NCBI RefSeq assembly: GCF_001941965.1
Contig: NZ_MKZO01000012.1
Span: forward strand, 372,001-436,000
Reading direction: 5' to 3'
Origin: Pseudomonas putida
GTDB taxonomy: Bacteria; Pseudomonadota; Gammaproteobacteria; Pseudomonadales; Pseudomonadaceae
Length of the DNA: 64,000 nt
Both the position numbers and the translations under genes were made by a program. The notes beneath the pieces were generated by a model that did not search any database, had not been told where the DNA came from, and was given only the letters and a program-made list of their open reading frames with translations. Shown here in pieces: positions 1-8,286 of this stretch. How positions within the stretch are numbered: position 1 is the stretch's first letter; every line of letters starts with the position of its first letter.

Positions 1-575
1 TCGCTCATGAACGCCGAACGCAACCCGGCGCCATCTCCCGGCCGGGCGACGATGCCGGGCAGGCGCAGGGCGCGGCCATCGACTTCGCCGCGCCGGGCCA
101 GATCGCCCAGTTGCTGCTCGATCATCAGCTTGTGCGCACCATAGGACAGCGCCGGGCGCGGGCGCTGGTGCTCATCCATGCGCAGCGGCAGGTCGCCGCC
201 GTAGACCGCGACACTGCTGGCATACACCAGCACCGGCGGGCGCTGGGCGTTACGCAGCAACTCAAGCAACTGCAGGCTGGCGAGCAGGTTCACCTGGCGG
301 CCCAGGGCGTAGTTTTCCTCGGCCGCGCCGCCGGCGATGCTGACCAGATGAAAGACCACATCCACCCCGTCGGCCAGCCCCCGGCGCAGCAGCGCCGGGT
401 CGGTGATGCTGCCGGTGAGATGGCGCAGACGCGGGTCTTCAGGAAAGCCATCGAGACGCTGGTCGAGCAGGATCAGCGCCTCGATCCGCCGCCCGCGCAA
501 ATGCCCGAACGCCAGCAAACGCTGGACCAGCTGACGCCCCAGAAACCCGGCCGCCCCGGTGACCATCACGCGCAT
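1..575 (-). CDS. SDR-family NAD-dependent epimerase/dehydratase, D-erythronate dehydrogenase-like (partial)
   Basis: The 3' end lies beyond the left edge; about 191 codons are visible. An N-terminal Rossmann motif TGAAGFLG (residues 6-13) binds NAD(P), and an S-Y-xxx-K catalytic set is present, with YASS at 118-121 and Y145-GAH-K149. This is an extended SDR fold. The opening resembles the DenD (D-erythronate dehydrogenase) group, but substrate cannot be fixed from a partial protein. The start at 575 lies inside the end of the upstream fumarylacetoacetate-hydrolase-like gene (10-base overlap), so the gene is the last visible member of the long minus-strand operon that begins at 9966. An oxidoreductase acting on a hydroxy-acid or sugar-acid intermediate is the likely role. 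Confidence 0.8.
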   Translation of the reverse strand, partial: MRVMVTGAAGFLGRQLVQRLLAFGHLRGRRIEALILLDQRLDGFPEDPRLRHLTGSITDPALLRRGLADGVDVVFHLVSIAGGAAEENYALGRQVNLLASLQLLELLRNAQRPPVLVYASSVAVYGGDLPLRMDEHQRPRPALSYGAHKLMIEQQLGDLARRGEVDGRALRLPGIVARPGDGAGLRSAFMS

Positions 576-1558
576 GGCGCACCTGCCCGGACCACCTGCT
601 GGTCGATGGCGCCGAACAGCGGCGAACCCTCCCGGCCACGGGCCTCCATGCGTACCCGCTCGCCGAATTGCATGAAGGCGGTACGGGGCGAACCATGCTC
701 GATCATTTCCACTGCGCGGCGTTCGGCGATGCAGGCCGAGCCGACACTGCGATCAGCGTTGGATACCGTGCCCGAACCGATCACCGTACCCGCCGCCAGA
801 CGCCGGGTCAGCGCGGCATGGGCGATCAACTGATGGAAGCCGAAATGCATGGCCCCGCCGTGAGGATGGCCGAACCACTCGCCATTACGTTCCACGCTCA
901 GGGGCAGGTGCACCCGCCCCTCGCGCCAGTCCTCGCCCAGCTCGTCCGGGGTCACCGCGACCGGGGCGAAGCTCGAGGACGACTTGGCCTGGATAAAGCC
1001 GAAGCCGGTTTTCATCTCGCGGGGTGCCAGGGCGCGCAGGCTGACGTCATTGAGTTGCAGGATCAGCCGCACATGCCCGAGCGCCTGTTCGGCGGTGCAG
1101 CCCATGGGCACCTCGTCCACCAGCACGGCGAACTCGCCTTCGAAATCGATGCCGTGGGCTTCGCTGGGCAGCGGGATGTCCTGGCGCGGGCCGAGGAAAT
1201 CGTCACCCGCGCCCTGGTACATCAACGGCGTGTCCTCGACGCCTTCGATGGGGTCGAGGCGGAAGGCACGCTGCATCAGCTCGCCATGGCTGAGGAAGCA
1301 GGAACCGTCCAGCCATTGCCAGGCGCGCGGCAACGGTGCCATGACCTGCTGCGGATCGAAGGCGAACGCGTCGTCGGCAGCGTTGTGGTTCAAGGCCTCA
1401 TAACGAGCCTGCAACGCCGGTACCACCTGTGCCCAATTGTCGATTGCCACCTGCAGGGTCGCGGCGATATCACCGGCTTCCACCGCCCGGCGCAGATCCC
1501 GGGACACCAGCAGCAGACGCCCGTCGCGGCTGCCATCGGCCAAGGTCGCGAGCTTCAT
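566..1558 (-). CDS. Fumarylacetoacetate hydrolase (FAH) family protein
   Basis: A 330-residue FAH-fold protein. The family hydrolyses or decarboxylates beta-diketo or 2-oxo acids at the end of aromatic catabolic routes, using a divalent metal. The metal-binding E-x-E pattern is visible in GIDFEGEFAVLVD, followed by an acidic residue in LQLNDVSLR. The tail SNADRSVGSACIAERR is typical of the family. The length fits the long FAH-family forms with an N-terminal extension. The stop overlaps the SDR start downstream, and the start overlaps the cupin gene stop by 4 bases, so translational coupling is likely. It probably cleaves the ring-opened product of the pathway encoded by this operon; the exact substrate is unknown. 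Confidence 0.88.
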   Translation of the reverse strand: MKLATLADGSRDGRLLLVSRDLRRAVEAGDIAATLQVAIDNWAQVVPALQARYEALNHNAADDAFAFDPQQVMAPLPRAWQWLDGSCFLSHGELMQRAFRLDPIEGVEDTPLMYQGAGDDFLGPRQDIPLPSEAHGIDFEGEFAVLVDEVPMGCTAEQALGHVRLILQLNDVSLRALAPREMKTGFGFIQAKSSSSFAPVAVTPDELGEDWREGRVHLPLSVERNGEWFGHPHGGAMHFGFHQLIAHAALTRRLAAGTVIGSGTVSNADRSVGSACIAERRAVEMIEHGSPRTAFMQFGERVRMEARGREGSPLFGAIDQQVVRAGAPCA

Positions 1559-2127
1559 GCCAGCACCTCCTGCAACTGCTCGGCATAGCGCCCGTCAAGG
1601 AGGATGAAGACCATCCGCGCCATCGCCTCGGTGCGATTGCTCCAGGCATGGTTGGTGCCGCGCTGGACCACGATATCGCCGCGCTTGAGGTACACGTCTT
1701 CATCGTCCAGCACCAGCCAGACCTCGCCCTCGGTGACGATGCCGTAGTCGAGGGTTTCGGTGCGGTGCATCAGCTTGTGGCGGGATTCGCCGGTGCCGGT
1801 GCCGGCATGGGACTCGCCGATCTCGGCGAACGCCGCCGCAGCGGCCGCGTCGCTGACCTGGTTCTGCACGCTGTCCGGCGGGATATCCACCACGCGGATC
1901 AGGCTGCCGAGGGCCGACGGGCTCAGCACCAGCGGCCTGAGGGTCGGGTCGGCGCCGTTGTCGATCAGCGCCGGGCTGGCATCACTGCTCCACACCTCAT
2001 GGAACACCGTGCCGGGCACGGCCTTGAGTTCGAGACTGGTGGGCACGGCGCCAACCAGGGCCGCCAGTGCCGTACCGGCAGCGCTATGGCCGGTGACGAC
2101 GCGCTTGAAGGGGGGAAGTGCTTGCAT
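1555..2127 (-). CDS. Cupin-domain protein
   Basis: A 190-residue protein with one C-terminal cupin barrel. Motif 1 is degenerate (HRTETLDYGIVTEGEVWLVLDDE); motif 2 is seen in KRGDIVVQRGTNHAWSN. The His/Glu positions could hold a metal. The N-terminal half has no motif that I recognise. Single-cupin proteins of this type, next to FAH-family hydrolases, are often accessory or dioxygenase-like enzymes in aromatic catabolism, but nothing here proves catalysis. It sits between the MFS transporter gene (13-base gap) and the FAH-family gene (ATGA-type overlap). Confidence 0.85.
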   Translation of the reverse strand: MQALPPFKRVVTGHSAAGTALAALVGAVPTSLELKAVPGTVFHEVWSSDASPALIDNGADPTLRPLVLSPSALGSLIRVVDIPPDSVQNQVSDAAAAAAFAEIGESHAGTGTGESRHKLMHRTETLDYGIVTEGEVWLVLDDEDVYLKRGDIVVQRGTNHAWSNRTEAMARMVFILLDGRYAEQLQEVLA

Positions 2128-2140
2128 GGGGACTCCGCTA

Positions 2141-3337
2141 TCAGATCTTGTTCGGGGAGGAAGGCAGGGCCGGCATCGGGCTGATGCGCGGCAGGGCGAG
2201 ACAAGCCAGGGCCAGCAGCAGTTGCCCCAAGGCGATCAGGGCCAGGGCGCCGGGCAGCGCCTGCGGGTTGCCAGACGTCAGCGCCAGCACCACCAGCGGG
2301 CTGGCGAACTCCCCGGCAAACAGCGCCGCCGTGAATCCGCCCGTGGCCCGGCCTCGCTGGGCCGCACCGGCACGGGACATGACCCAGGTGATCAGGGTCG
2401 GCAGCATCAGGCCGATGCCGAGGCCATTGAGGGCGACGGCCGGGGTCAGCCACAGCGCATCCGGGGCCAGCGCCATCAGCCCGCCGCCGATACCCGCCGT
2501 GACGAAGGCCAGCCCCAGCAGGTACTGCCGGGCCAGGCCATGCAGCAGGCGGAAACTCAAGGCACCGAGCATCACACCGAGCTGGTTGGCGCCCATGACC
2601 ATGCCGATCTGCTGCGGCGAATCGACGTGCAGCAGGCCGAGCAGAAAGCCCGCCTGCACCGGCACCACAAACAGGCTCACGCCCGCCAGCAGGCTGAACA
2701 GGTACAGCGGCAGCAGGGCCCGCCAGGGGAAGCCGGCGCTGTCGCTTTCGACCTGCACCTCGCCCGCCTGGCGCTCCCACAGCAGCCATGCCATCAACGG
2801 CAGGAACAGCAGGCCGACGCCGTAGAGCAGGTACGGCGTGCGCCAGTCGTCCTGCCCGAGCGCCCCGCCCACCGAGATGAACAGTGCCGCCGACAACGAG
2901 GTGCAGACCATCTGCAAGGCGAACAGCCGCTCACGCCGGGCGCCCTGGTAGTAGTCGCCGATCAGGGTGGTGCAGCAGGTCATGATCCCCGCCTCCGCCA
3001 GGCCGAGCCCGGCACGGCTGGCGACGATCGCCGGCAGCGATTCCAGCCACAACGGCAACAGGCCGAACAGGCTGTAGAGCAGCATTGAGCCAAGCAGCAG
3101 CGGCTTGCGCCCGAGGCGGTCGGCGATCATTCCGGCGAAGGGCGCGAGCACGGCGATCACCAGTGCGGGAATGGTCAGGCTGACCGGGACCAGCACCGCA
3201 ACCAGCGGATCATCGCCGAAGTGCGCCTGCATTCGTGGCAACACCGGCGCCAGCAGCACCGCGCCGAGGACCGGCAGGCAACTGCCGAGCAGCAGCAACA
3301 GGGATTGCGGCAAACCCGCCTGGGCTTCACGACGCAT
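2141..3337 (-). CDS. MFS transporter
   Basis: About 398 residues with roughly twelve hydrophobic segments and the MFS loop 2-3 signature (GMIADRLGRKPLL near residue 70). I place the start at 3337 because AGGAG lies just upstream and MRREAQAGLP leads straight into the first membrane helix; a longer reading in the same frame runs into the RND gene. The gene overlaps the end of the RND gene by 11 bases. It is an inner-membrane secondary carrier, probably for uptake or efflux of the pathway substrate or product. Substrate unknown. Confidence 0.88.
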   Translation of the reverse strand: MRREAQAGLPQSLLLLLGSCLPVLGAVLLAPVLPRMQAHFGDDPLVAVLVPVSLTIPALVIAVLAPFAGMIADRLGRKPLLLGSMLLYSLFGLLPLWLESLPAIVASRAGLGLAEAGIMTCCTTLIGDYYQGARRERLFALQMVCTSLSAALFISVGGALGQDDWRTPYLLYGVGLLFLPLMAWLLWERQAGEVQVESDSAGFPWRALLPLYLFSLLAGVSLFVVPVQAGFLLGLLHVDSPQQIGMVMGANQLGVMLGALSFRLLHGLARQYLLGLAFVTAGIGGGLMALAPDALWLTPAVALNGLGIGLMLPTLITWVMSRAGAAQRGRATGGFTAALFAGEFASPLVVLALTSGNPQALPGALALIALGQLLLALACLALPRISPMPALPSSPNKI

Positions 3338-5747
3338 GGGAGATCTCCTGGCGTACGGACGATTCGCTATGCAGGGGCGCCGGACGCACCGGCAGGAGGA
3401 AGCGCGCCAACGCCGGCAGCAGCACCAGCGCGCCGACCATGTTCCAGACGAACATGAAGGCCAGCAGCACGCCCATGTCGGCCTGGAACTTGATGGGCGA
3501 GAACATCCAGGTGCCAACGCCGATGGCCAGGGTCACGCCGGTCAGCATCACCACCTTGCCGGTGGACACCAGGGCCCGGTAATAGGCCTCGGACAGGCTC
3601 GCGCCCTGGCGCAGGTGGGCGAGCAGGATGCTCATCACGTACAGCGCGTAGTCGACGCCGATCCCCACGCCCAGGGCGATCACCGGCAGGGTGGCGACCT
3701 TGACCCCGATGCCCAGCCAGACCATCAGCGCCTCGCAGAGGATCGAGGTGAGCATCAGCGGGATCACCGCGCACACCGTGGCGCGCCATGAACGGAAGGT
3801 CAGCAGGCAGAGAAGGATCACCGCGCCGTAGACCCAGAACAGCATCTCCCGGTTGGCCTCGCGCACGACGATATTGGTCGCCGCCTCGATCCCGGCATTG
3901 CCGGCGGCCAGCAGGAACTTCACCTCGGCGGTGTCATTGGCCGCGGCGAAGCCCTCGACGTGCTGCACCAGGCGGGTCAGGGTCTCGGCCTTGTGGTCGG
4001 TGAGGTAGACGTACAGCGTCAGCAGGTTGCAGGACTCGTTGTACAAGCCGCGCGGGGCGCTGGCGGTGATCATGTTGAGCATCGCCTGGTTGTTCTGCAG
4101 CTCGTACCACTTGGGGTTGCCCTCCGAGAGCCCGACCAGCATGCGCCGGTTGAGCAGGGCCAGGGAGTTGGTCGAGTCCACCCCCGGCAGGCTGCGCAGT
4201 TGCCAGTCCAGTTCGTCGACCTTGCGCAGCACGTCGTAGCGCGCGCAGGCCCCGGCCGGGGTCTGCACCATGATCGCGAACAGGTCGCTGCTGGCGCCGT
4301 AGGCCTGGGTCATGAAGGCGTCGTCGCGGTTGTAGCGCGAGTCGGCGCGCAGTTCCGGGGCGCCGGCATCGAGGTCGCCGATGGCCAGGTGCAGGCTGAC
4401 CAGGAAGCCCAGCACCGCCAGCACCAGGCTGACGCCGATGCACGCCCGCGCCCAGGGCTTGCGGGTGAACAGGTCGAGCAAGCGCCAGAACGGATGGCGG
4501 GCCTTGCCACGCTCCTCCGCCCGCTCGCTGCGCAGGCTGATCTCGGCGGCCTTCGGGCTGACGCCGAAGTAGGAGAGCAGCACCGGCAGCAGGATCAGGT
4601 TGGTGAAGATCAGCACCGCCACGCCGATGCTGGCGATGATCGCCAGGTCCTGGATCACCTTGATCTGGATGATCATCAGCACGGCGAAGCCCACCGCGTC
4701 GCAGAGCAAGGCGGTCAGCCCGGCGAGGAACAGGCGGCGGAAGGTGAAGCGTGCGGCGACGACGCGGTGCATGCCGCGACCGATGTCCTGCATGATCCCG
4801 TTCATCTTCTGCGCGCCGTGGCTCATGCCGATGGCGAAGACCAGGAACGGCACCAGCACCGAGTAGGGGTCGAGCTGGAAGCCGAGCAAGGGCAGCAAGC
4901 CCAGTTGCCAGACCACCGCCACCAGCGAGCAGATCACCACCAGCAGGGTGCTGCGCACGCAGCGGGTGTAGGCATAGAGCACTGCCGTGGTGATCAGGAT
5001 GGCTACGGCGAAGAACAGCAGGATCTGTTGCAGGCCCTCGATCAGGTCACCGACCTTCTTGGCGAAGCCGGTGATATGGATGTCGATGCCGTCGCTGGCG
5101 AACTCGGCGCGCAGGGCTTCCAGTTGCCCGGCCAGCACGGTGTAGTCCAGCGCCTTGCCGTCCGGGGTGCGGGCCAGCAGCGGCACCTGGATGATGCTGG
5201 AGCGCTGGTCGAAGGCGACAAGCTGGCCGATCTCGTTGGACAGCTGCACATTGCGCCGCAGTTCGGCGAGGGACTCGGGGCTGCCGTTGTAGTCGTCGGG
5301 AATCACCGGACCGCCGTCGAGGCCGTCCTCGGTCACCGAGACCCAGCGGGTCGCCGGGGTCCACAGCGACTTCATGTAGGCGCGATCGACGCCGGGCAGC
5401 AGGTAGATGCGTTCGCTGAGCTTCTGCAGGGTGCCCAGGTAGGCCGCGTCGTAGATTTCGCCTTTGCTATTGGCAACGGCGACGCGCAGGGTGTTGCCCA
5501 GGCCGGACAGCTCCTTCTGCCGCTCCAGGTAGTTGGCGATATAGGGATGCCCGGTGGGGATCATCTTCTCGAAGCTGGCATTGAGTTCCAGGCGCGTGGA
5601 CTGCCAGCCCAGCACCAGGGTAGTCAGCAGGCATAGCAGCAGGACCCAGTGCCGGTGGTTGAACAGGGCCCGCTCGGTGAGCGAACCGGAACGCGGGTCG
5701 AACCCGTCCGGGCTGCCGGGCTCGGGGTGACGGCTAGCGCAATTCAT
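3327..5747 (-). CDS. RND/MMPL-family transporter
   Basis: About 806 residues in a two-fold repeat: one helix, a periplasmic domain, a block of five or six helices with many small residues, then the same again. This is the MMPL/HpnN-like branch of RND, shorter than AcrB-type drug pumps and not paired with a membrane-fusion protein. The ATG at 5747 is preferred over a GTG at 5756 because GGAG sits 8 bases upstream of it. It is followed by MFS and preceded by the YCF48-like gene. MMPL/HpnN pumps move lipids or hydrophobic compounds across the envelope. Together with the DUF1302, DUF1329 and YCF48-like genes it forms a recurrent proteobacterial set thought to act on hydrophobic substrates; this role is inferred. 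Confidence 0.88.
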   Translation of the reverse strand: MNCASRHPEPGSPDGFDPRSGSLTERALFNHRHWVLLLCLLTTLVLGWQSTRLELNASFEKMIPTGHPYIANYLERQKELSGLGNTLRVAVANSKGEIYDAAYLGTLQKLSERIYLLPGVDRAYMKSLWTPATRWVSVTEDGLDGGPVIPDDYNGSPESLAELRRNVQLSNEIGQLVAFDQRSSIIQVPLLARTPDGKALDYTVLAGQLEALRAEFASDGIDIHITGFAKKVGDLIEGLQQILLFFAVAILITTAVLYAYTRCVRSTLLVVICSLVAVVWQLGLLPLLGFQLDPYSVLVPFLVFAIGMSHGAQKMNGIMQDIGRGMHRVVAARFTFRRLFLAGLTALLCDAVGFAVLMIIQIKVIQDLAIIASIGVAVLIFTNLILLPVLLSYFGVSPKAAEISLRSERAEERGKARHPFWRLLDLFTRKPWARACIGVSLVLAVLGFLVSLHLAIGDLDAGAPELRADSRYNRDDAFMTQAYGASSDLFAIMVQTPAGACARYDVLRKVDELDWQLRSLPGVDSTNSLALLNRRMLVGLSEGNPKWYELQNNQAMLNMITASAPRGLYNESCNLLTLYVYLTDHKAETLTRLVQHVEGFAAANDTAEVKFLLAAGNAGIEAATNIVVREANREMLFWVYGAVILLCLLTFRSWRATVCAVIPLMLTSILCEALMVWLGIGVKVATLPVIALGVGIGVDYALYVMSILLAHLRQGASLSEAYYRALVSTGKVVMLTGVTLAIGVGTWMFSPIKFQADMGVLLAFMFVWNMVGALVLLPALARFLLPVRPAPLHSESSVRQEISHAS

Positions 5748-5752
5748 GGGGA

Positions 5753-6853
5753 TCACTCCGAAGCGGAAACGGTGGGCTGGACGACGCGGGACAGCCCGGT
5801 GAAGCCGGCAACCACCAGGCTGCCGTCGGCGGCCTGGACCACGGCGGCGACCGGCTTGCGCTGCGGCGCAAAGGCCGGGGCCAGGCCGTCGGCCGCACTG
5901 GTGAACAGCCCGCCGGACTGGTTGCTCAGCAGCACCCGGCCATCGCCTAGGGTGATGGCGTCGCTGAAGGACACCGGGGCCAGGGTCGGCAGCGCCTGCG
6001 CCTCTTGCGCGCCTTCGCCCAGGACGAAGGCATTGCCCTTGAGCCCGCCGATCAGCAGCGTGCCATCGGCACGGGTGGCGAGGGTGAACAGGCTGCCGTG
6101 ATAGGGGCTGGGCAACTGGTGGAAGTCTTCGCCGTTGTCGGAACGGGCCAGGTAGCCCTGCTCGCCGGCCAGTACCCAGGCCTCGCCCTGGCGGGCCACG
6201 GCGTACAGGTGCAGGCCCTCCGGGTTGTCGATGCGGCCCATCAGCGAATGCCAGCTGGCGCCGCCATCGTCGCTGTGCAGGGCCAGACCATAGGCGCCCA
6301 CCACCAGCACGTTGCGCGCATCGCTGGCGGCAACGGCGAGGAACGGTTTGTCGGCAGCCTCACCGGCAATCCGTTCGGCGGTGTCCAGGCGAGTAACGGC
6401 AGTGTCGTCATCCGGCGCCTGCTGTGCAGCGCGGCGAGCCTCTTCCAGCTCCACCTGGGCGGCGCGTTCGCCGTCCAGTTGCAGGCTCCAGTGCTCGCCG
6501 CCATCGCGGGTCGCCAGGACCACCCCGGAATGCCCGGTCACCCAGCCGTTCTGCGCATCGGCGAAGGCTACGGCGGTCAGGCCCACCGAGACCGGCACCG
6601 CCACCTGGCGCCACTGCTGGCCGTTGTCGTCGGACAGCAGGATCAGCCCGCGTTCGCCCACCGCCACCAGCCGTTCGCCGGCCCGGGCCAGGGCGGTGTA
6701 CACCGCGCGTTGCGGATTTACGACCTGCATCGCCGGGCTTTGCAGGACATCACCGACGGCGCGGTGCTGCAGCATGGCCTGGGCCTGGCAGGTGGAAGCC
6801 AGCGGCAAGGCGAGGGCCAGCAGCAGGCCGCCCGACTGAAGCAATCTGTTCAT
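5753..6853 (-). CDS. YCF48/BNR-like beta-propeller exported protein
   Basis: 366 residues from the ATG at 6853, chosen because it is followed directly by a signal peptide (LLLALALPLASTCQAQA). An upstream extension in the same frame has no such signal. The body carries repeated G-x-x-G-x-I-L-x-S-x-D-x-G-x-x-W units (for example near residues 50-65 and 95-110), which are YCF48/sialidase-like blades of a periplasmic propeller. In this gene family the propeller regularly accompanies DUF1329, DUF1302 and an MMPL pump, perhaps as an assembly factor; that is association only. The stop is within 6 bases of the RND start. Confidence 0.85.
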   Translation of the reverse strand: MNRLLQSGGLLLALALPLASTCQAQAMLQHRAVGDVLQSPAMQVVNPQRAVYTALARAGERLVAVGERGLILLSDDNGQQWRQVAVPVSVGLTAVAFADAQNGWVTGHSGVVLATRDGGEHWSLQLDGERAAQVELEEARRAAQQAPDDDTAVTRLDTAERIAGEAADKPFLAVAASDARNVLVVGAYGLALHSDDGGASWHSLMGRIDNPEGLHLYAVARQGEAWVLAGEQGYLARSDNGEDFHQLPSPYHGSLFTLATRADGTLLIGGLKGNAFVLGEGAQEAQALPTLAPVSFSDAITLGDGRVLLSNQSGGLFTSAADGLAPAFAPQRKPVAAVVQAADGSLVVAGFTGLSRVVQPTVSASE

Positions 6854-6911
6854 GTCTACCTCGAAATCCAGTACCGATCGGGAGGGCAGCACCTGCCCTC
6901 CTCTCTCGCGG

Positions 6912-8276
6912 TCAGCGCACGCCGCGGCCGGCCATCGCCGCCGGGGAGAACTCGGCGGCCTTGTAGCGATCGACCACGGCGTATTGCTGGTCCTTGCCGG
7001 CGTAGAGGTTCTGGATGAACCAGGCACCGGAGACCAGGTCGTAGAAGCCCGAGGACAGTTGGGCCACGGCCGGCAGGTCAGGCATCACCGAGGGCAGCGA
7101 CCAGAGGGTCTTGGCCAACTGGCCGTTGGCGTCCCAGCGGTCGCCGAGCATGGCTTGCCAGGTGTCTTCGTCGAGGTAGTAGCGACCCTTCGGCAACTGG
7201 TGGCGCTTGCCCGGGGCCAGGTCGGCTTCCACCACCCAGACCCGGTGCAGTTCCCAGCGCACGTAGTCGGGGTTGAGGTGGTGCTTGGCGAACAGGTCTT
7301 CAGGTTTGGCGGCCGTCTGCACCTTGTTGGTGTTGTAGGGGATGTACATCTCCTGCTTGCCCACCAGCTTCCAGTCGAAGCGGTCCATGCGGCCCTGGAA
7401 CACGCTCAGTTCATCGAAGGACATGACCCCGGCGGTAGCCGGCGTCGGCGTGTCGCAGCAGGCGTTGGGCAGCTTGCGCACGCGGCGCTGGCCGGTCAGG
7501 TAGACATGGGCCTGGGACTTGTCGCCGTTGAGGTTGGTAAGGCCCATGATCTGCTCGCCGGCACGCAGGGCCGGGCCGACGTTGAGCAGGCGGAACAGCC
7601 AGTAGTCACCGTCGAAATTCGCCGCGGTGCCGTCCTGGTAGTAATAGGGCATCTCCTGCACGGCCTTGCCGTCGGTGGTCATCACCTGGGCGCCATCGGC
7701 GGTCATCAGGTAATGGCGGAAGTCCATGGCCAGGGACACGCCACGCCAGTTCAGCAAATGGTTCCACATGGCCTCGGCGCCGTTCTTCGGCACCGGGAAC
7801 GGGATGCCGCCATAGGCCCCCTCCGGCACCGGGCCGGCAGTGCTTTGCACCAGCTTCGCCTCGCGGGCGTTCTTCAGGGTGTTGTCGTAGACCCACTGCG
7901 GCGCGGCGGCCGTGCGGCGGGTCGGGTAGACATCGATGCGGTAGCTCTCCGGGTAGCGCTTGAACATGGCCTTGGTACCGTCGCTGAGCTTGGCGGCGTA
8001 TTGGTCGAGGTTCTTCGCGGTGATGCTGTACAGCGGCTTGTCGGCGGCGAACGGGTCATTGCGCTTGCCACCCTGCTTGAACGCCGGGTCGACCTTGGTG
8101 TAGCCGCCCTCCCAGGCCGGGATGCTGCCGTCGGCATTGCCGGCGCGCTCGGCGCCCAGCGGGGTGAGTTGCTGGCCGAGGTCGTCGGCGCCTGCGGCCA
8201 GCGCCGGCTGCAGGCCCAGGAGGGCGGTGGACAGCACGGCGGCACAGAAGGTCTTGAGAGCAAAAGGAATGTTCAC
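6912..8276 (-). CDS. DUF1329 family exported protein
   Basis: 454 residues beginning with a signal peptide (ALLGLQPALAAGADDLGQQL). The body matches DUF1329 as I know it: LTPLGAERAGNADGSIPAW near the N terminus and conserved aromatic-rich beta-strand segments such as RVWVVEADLAPGKRHQLPKG. DUF1329 proteins are periplasmic or outer-membrane-associated beta-rich proteins, distantly like lipoprotein carriers such as LolB, and almost always travel with DUF1302. Here the DUF1302 gene is 10 bases upstream. A role in passing a hydrophobic ligand between membranes is plausible but not shown. Confidence 0.9.
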   Translation of the reverse strand: MNIPFALKTFCAAVLSTALLGLQPALAAGADDLGQQLTPLGAERAGNADGSIPAWEGGYTKVDPAFKQGGKRNDPFAADKPLYSITAKNLDQYAAKLSDGTKAMFKRYPESYRIDVYPTRRTAAAPQWVYDNTLKNAREAKLVQSTAGPVPEGAYGGIPFPVPKNGAEAMWNHLLNWRGVSLAMDFRHYLMTADGAQVMTTDGKAVQEMPYYYQDGTAANFDGDYWLFRLLNVGPALRAGEQIMGLTNLNGDKSQAHVYLTGQRRVRKLPNACCDTPTPATAGVMSFDELSVFQGRMDRFDWKLVGKQEMYIPYNTNKVQTAAKPEDLFAKHHLNPDYVRWELHRVWVVEADLAPGKRHQLPKGRYYLDEDTWQAMLGDRWDANGQLAKTLWSLPSVMPDLPAVAQLSSGFYDLVSGAWFIQNLYAGKDQQYAVVDRYKAAEFSPAAMAGRGVR

Positions 8277-8286
8277 GGAGATCCCC

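Noticed and set aside
3960..5636. 558-codon plus-strand open frame inside the RND gene
   Set aside because: Composition (His, Gln, Asp, Val rich, no motif) and exact overlap with an intact RND gene mark it as an antisense shadow.
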